Shown: one piece after another, positions 43,423 to 51,446 of the stretch | How positions within the stretch are numbered: the first letter of the stretch is position 1 | Layout of the letters: each line of letters opens with the position of its first letter | Program-made: the position numbers and the translations under genes | NCBI GenBank assembly: GCA_945911015.1 | Contig: CAMDZW010000005.1 | Coordinates: 20,832-84,831, forward strand | Length of the DNA: 64,000 nucleotides | Direction of reading: 5' to 3' | Source of the DNA: an uncultured Propionibacteriaceae bacterium | GTDB lineage: Bacteria; Actinomycetota; Actinomycetes; Propionibacteriales; Propionibacteriaceae | The notes under the pieces: model-generated | Told to the model about the DNA's origin: nothing | What the model saw: only the letters and a program-made list of their open reading frames with translations | Database searches by the model: none

Positions 43423-43447
43423 TTTAGTCACATGGGGTTGACAAATA
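43423..43447. promoter_or_regulatory. AT-rich candidate operator between ROK regulator and binding-protein operon
   Basis: TTTAGTCA and TGACAAA form an imperfect inverted pair around CATGGGGT in the only AT-rich part of this intergenic space; TTGACA at 43439-43444 also resembles a plus-strand -35. Weak evidence. Confidence 0.3.
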
Positions 43448-43506
43448 CGAACGACGGCTCCGACGATGGGAACGGGTAGGACGATCAACTCGATGGAGAA
43501 GAGACA

Positions 43507-44802
43507 ATGACGACGATTTCACGCCGGTCCATGCTGACCGGGGCATCAGGTCTGGCGGGACTCTTGGCCCTCTCGGCCTGTGGCACAGGAAGCGGCCCGG
43601 GCGGCGCCGGGGGAGAGGCCAACCTCCGCTTCGGCTGGTGGGGAAATGACGTACGGGTCAAGGTCACCGACGAAGCCCTGCGGCTCTTCGAGAGCCGAAA
43701 CGAGGGCATCACAGTCCTCGGCGAATCCGGCAACTTCGACAACTACTTCGATCGGCTGGCGACCCAGGTCGCCGGTCAGGACGCACCCGACGTGTTCCAG
43801 ATGAACGAGTGGAACCTGCGCGAGTACGCCGACCGCGGTGCGCTGCTCGACCTGTCCGAGCACGGATTCACCGATGCCGAGTGGCCAGAGGGATCCAACG
43901 GCACCGGCGTCGTGGACGGCAAGGTCTACGGCGCCACCGCAGGTGTGGGCCTGCAGGGCGTGATGGTCAACCCGCAGGTCTTCGAGGACGCCGGGATCGA
44001 CCTGCCGGACGACACGACCTGGAGCTGGGAAGACTACCACGCGATCGGCCAGGAGCTCAGCGGCGCCACGAAGGACGGCGTGGTTGGCGCCGCGTACGGT
44101 GGCAGCGACCAGATCACCGCGGCCTTCTGGGCGGGCCAACAGGGCAATCTGGTCTTCGATGCAGGCAAACTCACCGAGGACCCGGCCGCGCTGGCGAGCT
44201 GGTTCAGCTACTGGTTGGGGTTGGTCACCGACGGCACCACGCTGTCGGCATCAGCAACGGCCGAGCAGAGTGGAGTGCCCATCGAGCAGCAGGCCTTCAG
44301 TCTCGGCTCGGTCGCGATGCAGATCATCCCCGTCAACGTCGTCATCCAGTACGAGTCGACCATGGGTCAGGAACTCAAACTGCTCCGGATCCCAACCCAG
44401 ACAGGGAAGAAGGAAGATCTCGGGGTGTGGTATCGGGCGTCCCAGCTGTTCTGCGCCTCCTCGGCCAGTGACTTCGCCGACGAGAGCGGAGCGCTCATCA
44501 ACTTCCTGCTCAACGACGTCGACGCCGGCAAGATCCTGTTGGCTGATCGAGGTACGCCGCCGAACACCACAGTGTTGGAAGCGATCATCGACGACCTGAC
44601 TCCGGGCGATCAGCGGGTCATTGACTACATGAATGCCTGCGAGCCCGACCTCGTCCCCGCACCCGAGCCGCCACCGGCCGGTGCCGGTGCCTGGACCGCT
44701 GCGCTGGGCCGGGCTTCCCAGGACGTCATGTTTGAACGGGCCGCTCCCGAAGCGGCTGCCGAGGCTCTGTTGGCCGAACTCCGTGAAGGGATGCAGGCGT
44801 GA
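43507..44802 (+). CDS. ABC sugar-type extracellular solute-binding lipoprotein
   Basis: 431 residues. The signal SRRSMLTGASGLAGLLALSAC ends in a lipobox Cys with a twin-arginine start, so it is probably Tat-exported and lipid-anchored. Mature features of family-1 binding proteins include LRFGWWGNDVRVKV, VAGQDAPDVFQMNEWNLREY and TWSWEDYHAIGQELS. It would capture an oligosaccharide, but no permease or ATPase genes are nearby. Its stop overlaps the sulfatase ATG (ATGA), suggesting that the ligand is a sulfated sugar. Confidence 0.92.
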   Translation: MTTISRRSMLTGASGLAGLLALSACGTGSGPGGAGGEANLRFGWWGNDVRVKVTDEALRLFESRNEGITVLGESGNFDNYFDRLATQVAGQDAPDVFQMNEWNLREYADRGALLDLSEHGFTDAEWPEGSNGTGVVDGKVYGATAGVGLQGVMVNPQVFEDAGIDLPDDTTWSWEDYHAIGQELSGATKDGVVGAAYGGSDQITAAFWAGQQGNLVFDAGKLTEDPAALASWFSYWLGLVTDGTTLSASATAEQSGVPIEQQAFSLGSVAMQIIPVNVVIQYESTMGQELKLLRIPTQTGKKEDLGVWYRASQLFCASSASDFADESGALINFLLNDVDAGKILLADRGTPPNTTVLEAIIDDLTPGDQRVIDYMNACEPDLVPAPEPPPAGAGAWTAALGRASQDVMFERAAPEAAAEALLAELREGMQA

Positions 44803-46061
44803 GTCGACCCAACATCCTGATCGTCCACTGGCACGATCTGGGGACGCACCTCAGTGCGTACGGATATCCGATCGAAAGCCCGCACAGTCAGAAGTTGGCC
44901 GACGAGTCATTGGTCTTCGACAACTGGTTCGCCACCACGCCGCTGTGCAGTCCTGCCCGTGGCTCCCTGTGGACAGGGCGATATCCGCACTCCAACGGTC
45001 TGCAAGGACTGACCCATCGTGGCTGGGACTACCACCCGGGTGAGCGGACGCTGTCCCATCATCTCGGCGACGCCGGCTATCACAGTTGCCTGATCGGACT
45101 GCAGCACGAGGCCAATGATCCCGAACGGCTCGGCTTCACCGAGCTCAAGGTCGAACGGCCCAGCTGGTGTGACGACGTGGCCGACCAGGCCGCCGACTGG
45201 ATCGCCGACCACGCCGACGACGACGCACCGTGGATGCTGACCTGCGGGATGACCGAGGTGCACCGCCCCTGGCCCGAGGATCGCTACGACCCGGTCGACC
45301 AGGCCACCGTCACGGTCCCGCCGTGGCTGCCGGACAACGACCTCACCCGGAGTGACCTTGCCTCGTACGAAGGCTGCATCCGGGATGCGGATGCAGCTCT
45401 GGGGCGGATCATTGCGGCGCTCGACGAGGCCGGGCTGGCGGAGTCGACCATCGTCGTCTTCGTCACCGACCACGGCAGTCCCTTCCCTCGGGGCAAGAGC
45501 ACGCTCTTTGATCCCGGAGTGCAGACCACGATGATGCTGCGGCTGCCCACGGCGTACGGCATCGCGCCCGGCCGGGTCGCACCATTGGCCAGCCATGTCG
45601 ACCTGGTGCCCACCCTGCTCGGGCTGATCGGTGTGGCCGTGCCGTCGGCCGTCCAGGGCGTCGACCTGGGTCCACAGCTGCGGGGTGAGATCGCCCAGGC
45701 GCGGGAGCAGGTCTGGCTGGAGAAGACCTACCACGGCGAGTACGACCCGATCCGCGCGATTCGTACGACCCGGTGGAAGTTCGTGCTCAACTTCGAGCCG
45801 CGGCCGTTGCTGCAGTTGCCGCTCGACCTCGAAGGTTCGCTCACCCGACAGGGGATGGGTGACGACCACCTGGAGCCTCGTCCGATGCAGGAGCTCTACG
45901 ACCTGACCGCTGACCCGGACGAGATCAACAACCTGGCCGAGGAACCCGCACACGCCGACGTACGGGAACAGCTGCATCGTCAGCTGTTGGACTTCCTGAC
46001 CGAGACCGGCGACCCGCTGCTGGACGGCCCGATCCCGAATCCGGACCCGGCCGCCGCCTGA
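44799..46061 (+). CDS. type I sulfatase (formylglycine-dependent)
   Basis: 420 residues of the alkaline-phosphatase/sulfatase superfamily. The modification motif C-x-P-x-R reads TTPLCSPARGSLWTGRYPHS, with the Cys to be converted to formylglycine. Metal ligands include VFVTDHGSPFPRGK; the N-terminal NILIVHWHDLG replaces the more usual DD pair with HD. The C-terminus has YDLTADPDEINNLAEEP. There is no signal peptide, so it acts in the cytoplasm, after uptake. No formylglycine-generating enzyme is in the window. Coupled to the binding-protein gene. Confidence 0.93.
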   Translation: MSRPNILIVHWHDLGTHLSAYGYPIESPHSQKLADESLVFDNWFATTPLCSPARGSLWTGRYPHSNGLQGLTHRGWDYHPGERTLSHHLGDAGYHSCLIGLQHEANDPERLGFTELKVERPSWCDDVADQAADWIADHADDDAPWMLTCGMTEVHRPWPEDRYDPVDQATVTVPPWLPDNDLTRSDLASYEGCIRDADAALGRIIAALDEAGLAESTIVVFVTDHGSPFPRGKSTLFDPGVQTTMMLRLPTAYGIAPGRVAPLASHVDLVPTLLGLIGVAVPSAVQGVDLGPQLRGEIAQAREQVWLEKTYHGEYDPIRAIRTTRWKFVLNFEPRPLLQLPLDLEGSLTRQGMGDDHLEPRPMQELYDLTADPDEINNLAEEPAHADVREQLHRQLLDFLTETGDPLLDGPIPNPDPAAA

Positions 46062-46110
46062 AGCCGGCCTGCCTGGGGCTGGTCCGGCCCGCGCCGCGCC
46101 TGCCCCGGTC

Positions 46111-46181
46111 AAGGTCGCACACCATTTGCAAGGGTCGGTACCCAAGCAACGGTTCTACCTTTGCAATGCGCGTGCAACCTT
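46111..46181 (+). repeat. left palindromic repeat flanking the AbiEi-like gene
   Basis: A 71-bp unit whose ends are complementary (AAGGTCGCAC ... GTGCAACCTT, with an inner TTGCAAGGGT/ACCTTTGCAA pairing), so it can fold on itself. It matches the reverse complement of 47350-47419 at 64 of 70 positions over 46111-46180. Confidence 0.88.
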
Positions 46182-46217
46182 GTCCGGGATGGCGGTCGGG
46201 GTGCTGTGCGCGGAGAG

Positions 46218-46256
46218 TTGTCCACAGGCGGAAGCGAGCACGAAGCGCTGTCCACA
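46218..46256 (+). promoter_or_regulatory. two DnaA-box-like 9-mers upstream of the AbiEi-like gene
   Basis: TTGTCCACA (46218-46226) equals the actinobacterial DnaA-box consensus, and CTGTCCACA (46248-46256) differs at one position. They have the same orientation and are 30 bp apart. Function is untested. Confidence 0.45.
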
Positions 46257-46307
46257 GATTCCAGATTGGATCTTCCGGCGCTCCGGCACCCGCGCGAAGG
46301 TGTCAGG

Positions 46308-47270
46308 ATGAAACTGATTGAACGTGAACAGCTGCTCGTGCGCGGCTGGACCGATGCCGAGATCCAGCGACTCATCCGCCGAAAGAAGCTGACCCGGCTG
46401 GCGCACGGTCGGTACAGCGATCTCGACCTGGCCGCACTGTCGCCCGAGGAGCGTCATGCGGTCGTGGCTGTGGCCAGGCGCAGCCGCTTCACCAACCCGA
46501 ACATCGTGCTGAGCCACGTCAGTGCAGCCGTCCTCCACGGCATGCCGGTCATCCGTGGCCAGCTCGGCAAGGTGTGCCTGACCCGCAGCAACACCGGTGG
46601 AGCCCGTACGACCAAACATGTGCGGGTCCGGGCCAGCCACCTCGACGAACTGGATCGGGTCGAGATCGACGGTATCCCGGTCACTTCGGTGGCCCGGACC
46701 CTGATCGATCTGGGGCGTCACTATGGGACCGTCGCCACGGTGATTGCCGCCGACCATGCGCTACGCCGCGAGTTCGTCGAGGCAGATGAGGTGATTGCGA
46801 CTGTGCTGCGGATGAGGACGGCGCCGGGGTTGCCCAAGGCACGGCGCGCGTTGGAGCAGGTCGACGGCCGGGCTGAGAGCGTGGGGGAGAGTCGGCAACA
46901 TTTGATCCTGCGCCCGGAGTTCCCGACCTACACCACCCAGGTCAACGTGTTCGACGAACCGGGTGAGCTGATCGGTCGAGTCGACGGAGCCCTGCTCGAG
47001 GCCGGTGTGTTGGCCGAGTTCGACGGCTTCGTGAAGTACGAGCGGTATCGGCGGGAGGGCGAGTCGATCGGCGACGCCATTGCTCGCGAGAAGAAGCGGG
47101 AGGATCGCTTGCGTGCGCTCGGCTGGTTGGTGATCCGTTTCGTCTGGGACGAACTGGCCAATCCGGCGGCGATGATCGCCAAGGTTCGCCGTGCCATCGC
47201 TCAGCGGGCCGGTCAGCCCAGGCCGGCCGGTTCGACTGCCGTCGAGCCAGCCCGTCTGATCCGTTTCTGA
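46308..47270 (+). CDS. AbiEi-like protein (type IV antitoxin-type winged helix) with C-terminal nuclease-like region
   Basis: 320 residues from ATG 46308. The N-terminus (LLVRGWTDAEIQRLIRRKKLTRLAHGRYSD) is the AbiEi-type winged-helix domain. It is followed by the AbiEi antitoxin region (AVLHGMPVIRGQL, VTSVARTLIDLGRHYG). The C-terminal part (ELIGRVDGALLEAGVLAEFDG, EKKREDRLRALGWLVIRFVW) resembles the DUF559/Vsr-like nuclease fold with conserved D/E and K positions. No AbiEii toxin gene adjoins it. The gene is bracketed by a 70-bp inverted repeat and preceded by DnaA-box-like motifs. Whether it is an orphan antitoxin, nuclease or part of a mobile unit is unknown. Confidence 0.8.
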   Translation: MKLIEREQLLVRGWTDAEIQRLIRRKKLTRLAHGRYSDLDLAALSPEERHAVVAVARRSRFTNPNIVLSHVSAAVLHGMPVIRGQLGKVCLTRSNTGGARTTKHVRVRASHLDELDRVEIDGIPVTSVARTLIDLGRHYGTVATVIAADHALRREFVEADEVIATVLRMRTAPGLPKARRALEQVDGRAESVGESRQHLILRPEFPTYTTQVNVFDEPGELIGRVDGALLEAGVLAEFDGFVKYERYRREGESIGDAIAREKKREDRLRALGWLVIRFVWDELANPAAMIAKVRRAIAQRAGQPRPAGSTAVEPARLIRF

Positions 47271-47348
47271 GCGCCAGTAGGGGCGGGGCCGGCGCGACCT
47301 CGGGGGCGGTTCGACACGGTTCGGTGGGCGGGCTCGGCGTGATCCGGG

Positions 47349-47419
47349 AAGGTCGCACGCCCGTTGCAAAGGTAGAACCGTTGCTTGGGCACCGACCCTT
47401 GCAAATGGTGTGCAACCCT
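47349..47419 (-). repeat. right palindromic repeat flanking the AbiEi-like gene
   Basis: The inverted partner of 46111-46181, with 91% identity over 70 bp in reverse complement. It also has self-complementary ends. It starts 79 bp after the stop codon of the gene it encloses. No direct target duplication is seen outside the pair. Confidence 0.88.
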
Positions 47420-47420
47420 C

Positions 47421-47450
47421 GGCGGTGGCGGTGGCGGTGGCGGTGGCGGT
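47421..47450 (+). repeat. hexanucleotide microsatellite (GGCGGT)x5
   Basis: Five perfect tandem GGCGGT units directly abut the outer end of the right palindromic repeat, in non-coding DNA. Confidence 0.95.
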
Positions 47451-47458
47451 GAATGCGA

Positions 47459-47490
47459 ACGCCCGACCCGGACAGGTCCGGATCGGGCGT
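47459..47490 (-). terminator. strong hairpin downstream of kdgK
   Basis: 15-bp arms with one mismatch (47459-47473 and 47476-47490) and a 2-nt loop lie 38 bp beyond the kdgK stop. There is no U-tract, as is common for actinobacterial intrinsic terminators. Confidence 0.6.
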
Positions 47491-47503
47491 AACGCGCTTG
47501 GGC

Positions 47504-47541
47504 ATCAGCGCTGAACGCTCTTCGGTATCAGCGCTGAACGC
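47504..47541. repeat. 15-bp direct repeat duplicating the kdgK 3' end
   Basis: ATCAGCGCTGAACGC occurs at 47504-47518 and 47527-47541. The second copy contains the kdgK stop codon, so the last codons plus stop are duplicated just beyond the gene. Confidence 0.75.
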
Positions 47542-48628
47542 GGGCGCTTCCGCCGCCGGCGAGCTTGCGGACCTCGGCCTCGGTGGCCATGGAGGTGTCA
47601 CCAGGAGTGGTCATGGCCAGGGCGCCGTGGGCGGCACCGAGGTCGACACAGGTCTGGATCGGCTCACCGCTCAGCAGGCCGTAGATGAGGCCGGAGGCGA
47701 AGGAGTCGCCGCCGCCGACCCGGTCCAGGATCTCCATGTGCGGACGCTGGCGGGACTCGACGAAGCCCTCGTCGCGTGACCAGGCCACAGCACCCCAGTC
47801 GTTGTCGGAGGCGCTGTGGACACCACGCATGGTCGTACCGACGACCTTGAAGTTGTCGAAGTCGGCGACCGCAGTCTCGATCATCTTGTGGAAGGCGGAC
47901 GCCTCGAGTTCGGTGAGGTTCTCGTCGACACCCTCGATTTCGAAGCCGAGGCTGGCGGTGAAGTCCTCCTCGTTGCCGATCATGACATCGACATAGCGGG
48001 CGATCTCACGGTTGACCTCGCGGGCCTTCTCCTGCCCCCCGATGGTCTTCCACAGGCTGGGGCGGTAGTTCAGGTCGTACGAGACGATGGTGCCGTACTC
48101 GTGTGCCTTCTTCACGGCCTCGACGGTGACCGCAGCGGTCGACTCGCTCAGCGCGGCGAAGATGCCGCCGGTGTGCATCCAGCGGACGCCGAGGTCGCCG
48201 AAGATGTGATCCCAGTCGAAGTCGCCGGGCTGCAGCTGGCTGGCCGCGGTCAGGCCACGGTCGGAGCAGCCGACGGCGCCGCGGACACCGAAGCCGCGCT
48301 CGGTGAAGTTCAGGCCGTTGCGGACGTTGCGGCCGATCCCGTCGAAGTCGACCCACTTGATCAGCGAGGTGTCGATCCCGCCCTGCAGGATGAAGTCCTC
48401 GACCAGGCGACCCACCTCGTTGTCGGCAAAGGCGGTCGCCACGGTGCCGCGCAGGCCGAAGACCCGGCGCAGGCCGCGGGTGACGTTGTACTCGCCGCCA
48501 CCCTCCCAGGCCTGGAACTGCCGGGTGGTCCGGATGCGGCCCTCACCGGGATCGAGGCGCAACATCACCTCACCCAGGGACAGTGCGTCGAAGCGGCACT
48601 CGTCGGCCGACTTGATGTTCAGCGACAT
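47528..48628 (-). CDS. kdgK: 2-dehydro-3-deoxygluconokinase (PfkB family)
   Basis: 366 residues of the ribokinase fold. DALSLGEVMLRLDPGEGRIR and WEGGGEYNVTRGLRRVFGL are KdgK-like N-terminal motifs, and the PfkB signature EILDRVGGGDSFASGLIYG holds the catalytic Asp. It phosphorylates 2-keto-3-deoxygluconate to KDPG, the substrate of eda immediately upstream in the same operon (27 bp gap). Together they complete hexuronate or gluconate breakdown to pyruvate and glyceraldehyde-3-phosphate. Confidence 0.93.
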   Translation of the reverse strand: MSLNIKSADECRFDALSLGEVMLRLDPGEGRIRTTRQFQAWEGGGEYNVTRGLRRVFGLRGTVATAFADNEVGRLVEDFILQGGIDTSLIKWVDFDGIGRNVRNGLNFTERGFGVRGAVGCSDRGLTAASQLQPGDFDWDHIFGDLGVRWMHTGGIFAALSESTAAVTVEAVKKAHEYGTIVSYDLNYRPSLWKTIGGQEKAREVNREIARYVDVMIGNEEDFTASLGFEIEGVDENLTELEASAFHKMIETAVADFDNFKVVGTTMRGVHSASDNDWGAVAWSRDEGFVESRQRPHMEILDRVGGGDSFASGLIYGLLSGEPIQTCVDLGAAHGALAMTTPGDTSMATEAEVRKLAGGGSARVQR

Positions 48629-48655
48629 CTCAGATTCCTCTCGGTCGTTGGGGCT

Positions 48656-49288
48656 TCAGGCGCGCAGCGAGGCTGCGAGGGATACGGCTTCGGTGGCCAG
48701 GTCGGTGATCGCGGCGAAGTCGCCAGCAGCGAGCTTGTCAGTCGGCACCATCCACGAGCCACCGCAAGCGGCAACTGCCGGAATGGCCAGGTAGTCAGCC
48801 AGGTTCGACGGCGAGATGCCGCCGGTCGGCACGAACTGGACCTGCGGGAACGGCGCGGACAGGGCCTTGATCGCCGGTGCCCCACCAGAGGTGCTGGCCG
48901 GGAAGAACTTCACCGTGGTGATGCCGGCATCGAGGGCGGCAACGATCTCGGTCGCGGTCGCGACACCGGGGAACAGCGGGATGCCGTGTTCGGCGCATCG
49001 AGCAGCAACAGCAGCGGAGAAGCCGGGGGACACCACGAACTTGGCACCCGCCTCGGCCGCCTGGTCGACCTGTGCCACATTGATCACGGTCCCGGCACCG
49101 ACCAGCAGCGCGGAGTTCTTGGCCATCGCGGCGATCGAGTCGACGGCTGCCTCGGTGCGGAAGGTGACCTCCGCGATCGGCAGGTTGCCGGCAACCAGGG
49201 CCTCACCCAGCGGTGCGGCTTGGGCGGCGTCGTTGAGTGCGATCACCGGCACCACCTTGGTGGTGCGGATCTGCTCGTGTGCGTCCAT
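48656..49288 (-). CDS. eda: KDPG/KHG aldolase
   Basis: 210 residues. The class I aldolase motifs are VVPVIALNDAAQA, the Glu of AEVTFRTEAAVDSI, GAGTVINVAQVDQA and the Schiff-base lysine in TTVKFFPAST, then VPTGGISPSNLADYL. It cleaves KDPG to pyruvate and glyceraldehyde-3-phosphate. AAGGAG precedes the ATG. A minus-strand TAGGAT at 49317-49322 is a possible -10. First gene of the eda-kdgK operon. No uronate isomerase genes are in the window. Confidence 0.94.
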   Translation of the reverse strand: MDAHEQIRTTKVVPVIALNDAAQAAPLGEALVAGNLPIAEVTFRTEAAVDSIAAMAKNSALLVGAGTVINVAQVDQAAEAGAKFVVSPGFSAAVAARCAEHGIPLFPGVATATEIVAALDAGITTVKFFPASTSGGAPAIKALSAPFPQVQFVPTGGISPSNLADYLAIPAVAACGGSWMVPTDKLAAGDFAAITDLATEAVSLAASLRA

Positions 49289-49425
49289 CTGAACTCCTTG
49301 GTGGCGAATGCTGGCGATCCTAGTGCCTGTGGCCGATGATAAGGCTTTCCGCCCGCGGTGGGGAACCGGTCTCTGGTTGTGGTTCAGATCGAGAGGCGTT
49401 CGATCGGGTGGGTGTGTGAAGGCTA

Positions 49426-49466
49426 CCCCGTGACCTTGGCTAGCTGTAGTTCCCCGTGATCTTGGC
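49426..49466. repeat. 15-bp near-direct repeat duplicating the GH13 gene 3' end
   Basis: CCCCGTGACCTTGGC (49426-49440) and CCCCGTGATCTTGGC (49452-49466) are 26 bp apart. On the minus strand the gene's KITG codons recur after its stop as KVTG plus another stop. Confidence 0.7.
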
Positions 49467-51446
49467 GACCACAGCCTCGTACGGTGCCATCCTCGGCCCG
49501 CGCTGACCGCTGGTGCCGAGCACGACCTCGGCCTCGGGAGCGCCCCGCGGTCGCCTGATCGTACGGTCGGTGAGGTTGATCTCGATCAGCCAGGCGTCCC
49601 GGCCGGCCTGGTCGGTGCGCACCCAGCCGAAGTAGCGCGGCGACCGGGGAGCCAGGAATCGTACGCCACCGGTGGAGAGGGCTGGCTCGGCCCGGCGGAG
49701 TCGGATCAGTGAACGGTAGAAGGAAAGTACGGAATCGGCATCGATGCTCTGTTCCGCGACGGTGAACCCGCACGAGTCCTCCCGGGCCGGTTGCCAGGCG
49801 GTGCCGGTGGTGAATCCTCCGCTGGGCCCCGGTTCCCATCGCATCGGCACCCGGGCATGGTCCCGGGCACCGGGCACCACCTGCGCCAGGGCCTCGGCCT
49901 CGGTCAGCCCCGTGGCCCGCAACTCGGCGAACCGGTTGAGCGACTCCACATCGCGCAGATCCGCAACCGAGCTGAACTCCTGGTTGACGGTCCCGATCTC
50001 CTGCCCCTGGAACAGGAACGGCGTGCCCGGCAGGGTCAGTTGGATCGTGGCCAGCAGTTTCGCCACCGCAGTCCTCAGCTCAGGATCACGGTCGTGCGGA
50101 CCGAGCACCTTGGACAGCATCCGCGGATTGTCGTGGTTGTCGAAGAACAACGCCGCCCAGTCCTGCGGCCCGATCCTGCCCAGCAGATCTTGGTAGAACC
50201 GCTTCAGATGGGCCAGGTCGAACCGGTAGTCGTCCCAGCGCACCCGTCCCGGGGCGTCCAGCACGTCGAAGTTGAACACCAGGTCGAGTTCTTCGCGATC
50301 GGCTGAGCTGAGCAGTCGGCCCATTTCGACTCCGACCCCGGGTGTCTCGCCGACCATCACCCCGACCCGATCCGGCGGCAACGGATCGCCCAAGCTTCCG
50401 TCTGCGGCGCGGGCCCGGACCGTCGAGGCCGGTGCCGGATCGTCGTCGGTACGGGTGAACCCGTCGGTCCGCAGCTGGTGCAGATGCTCGTGCAGCCGAG
50501 GACCGAAGAAGTAGTGCTCGATCCCGGGAAACCCGATCAGGCGACCGATCCCTTCGTCGCCGTCGGGCAGACCCGGCCGCTTGGAGATGTAGTTGATGAC
50601 ATCGAGCCGGAACCCGTCAATGCCGCGGGCCCGCCACCACCGCACGATCTCGGCGACCGCGGTCCGGACCTCGGCACTTTCCCAGTTGAGGTCCAGCTGT
50701 CCCGGTGCGAACAGGTGCAACGCCCAGCGCTGCGCCTGCGGGATCCACCGCCAGGCACTGCCACCGAAGAAGGAGGCCCAATTGTTCGGCGGCTGATCCT
50801 CCTGCCCGGGTAGCAGGTGATACCAGTCTCCGTGCGGACCGTCGGGGTCGGCGATCGCCGACTGGAACCACTCGTGTTCCTCGGAGGTGTGGTTGACCAC
50901 CAGATCCAGGATGATCCGCATGCCGCGGTCATGACAGCCAGCAATCAACTCGTCGACATCGGCCAGGGTGCCCATCTCGGTCATCACCGCGCGGTAGTCG
51001 CGGATGTCATAGCCCATGTCCTCGTTGGGGGAGTCGAAGATGGGGGACAGCCAGACACAGTCCACGCCGAGGTCGGCCAGATGATCCAGCCGGTTGATGA
51101 TCCCGCGCAGGTCACCGATCCCGTCACCGTTGGAGTCGGCGAAGGACCGCGGATAGACCTGGTAGAACACCGCCGTACGCCACCACGGTTGGTCACCGTG
51201 GGGAGGGTTCGTCGTCGGAGCCTGCGCGGGATGGTCAGCCAACAGCGCCAACAGGGAGTCGGCGAAACCCGGGCCCAGCAGCGGCTCGGCCAGGCGGCCG
51301 AGGGTCCGCAACCGGAGACCGGCCACGACCGGATTGGTCACCCATCGCCGGGACCGGCCCAGCTGGAGCAGCACCTTGTCGATCGCGTCCCGGGCGATCG
51401 GATGGGCGTAGACCGCTCGCAGCCGAGGATTCTCACCGAGGCTCAT
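49440..51446 (-). CDS. GH13-family alpha-glucosidase with N-terminal extension
   Basis: 668 residues from ATG 51446. The catalytic barrel begins about residue 86 (WWRTAVFYQVYPRSFADSNG). Catalytic residues are the Asp of GIDGFRLDVINYI, Glu of MVGETPG and Asp of FFDNHDNPR, with VVNHTSEEHEWF as region I. It resembles oligo-1,6-glucosidase/alpha-glucosidase. About 85 residues precede it (ENPRLRAVYAHPIARDAIDK, VLLQLGRSRRWV), a helical domain not part of standard GH13. It has no signal peptide, so it is cytoplasmic. It overlaps the GPH symporter gene by 14 bp; last gene of the glycan operon. Confidence 0.93.
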   Translation of the reverse strand: MSLGENPRLRAVYAHPIARDAIDKVLLQLGRSRRWVTNPVVAGLRLRTLGRLAEPLLGPGFADSLLALLADHPAQAPTTNPPHGDQPWWRTAVFYQVYPRSFADSNGDGIGDLRGIINRLDHLADLGVDCVWLSPIFDSPNEDMGYDIRDYRAVMTEMGTLADVDELIAGCHDRGMRIILDLVVNHTSEEHEWFQSAIADPDGPHGDWYHLLPGQEDQPPNNWASFFGGSAWRWIPQAQRWALHLFAPGQLDLNWESAEVRTAVAEIVRWWRARGIDGFRLDVINYISKRPGLPDGDEGIGRLIGFPGIEHYFFGPRLHEHLHQLRTDGFTRTDDDPAPASTVRARAADGSLGDPLPPDRVGVMVGETPGVGVEMGRLLSSADREELDLVFNFDVLDAPGRVRWDDYRFDLAHLKRFYQDLLGRIGPQDWAALFFDNHDNPRMLSKVLGPHDRDPELRTAVAKLLATIQLTLPGTPFLFQGQEIGTVNQEFSSVADLRDVESLNRFAELRATGLTEAEALAQVVPGARDHARVPMRWEPGPSGGFTTGTAWQPAREDSCGFTVAEQSIDADSVLSFYRSLIRLRRAEPALSTGGVRFLAPRSPRYFGWVRTDQAGRDAWLIEINLTDRTIRRPRGAPEAEVVLGTSGQRGPRMAPYEAVVAKITGNYS

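Noticed and set aside
46308..47270. complete AbiE toxin-antitoxin pair
   Set aside because: No AbiEii-type nucleotidyltransferase gene is adjacent; only the AbiEi-like gene is present.
47421..47450. CRISPR-like repeat
   Set aside because: A simple GGCGGT hexamer run without spacers; no CRISPR array or cas gene was seen anywhere in the window.
47816..49339. 507-residue plus-strand frame
   Set aside because: Antisense of kdgK and eda, both unmistakable by motif; the frame spans two genes and their gap.
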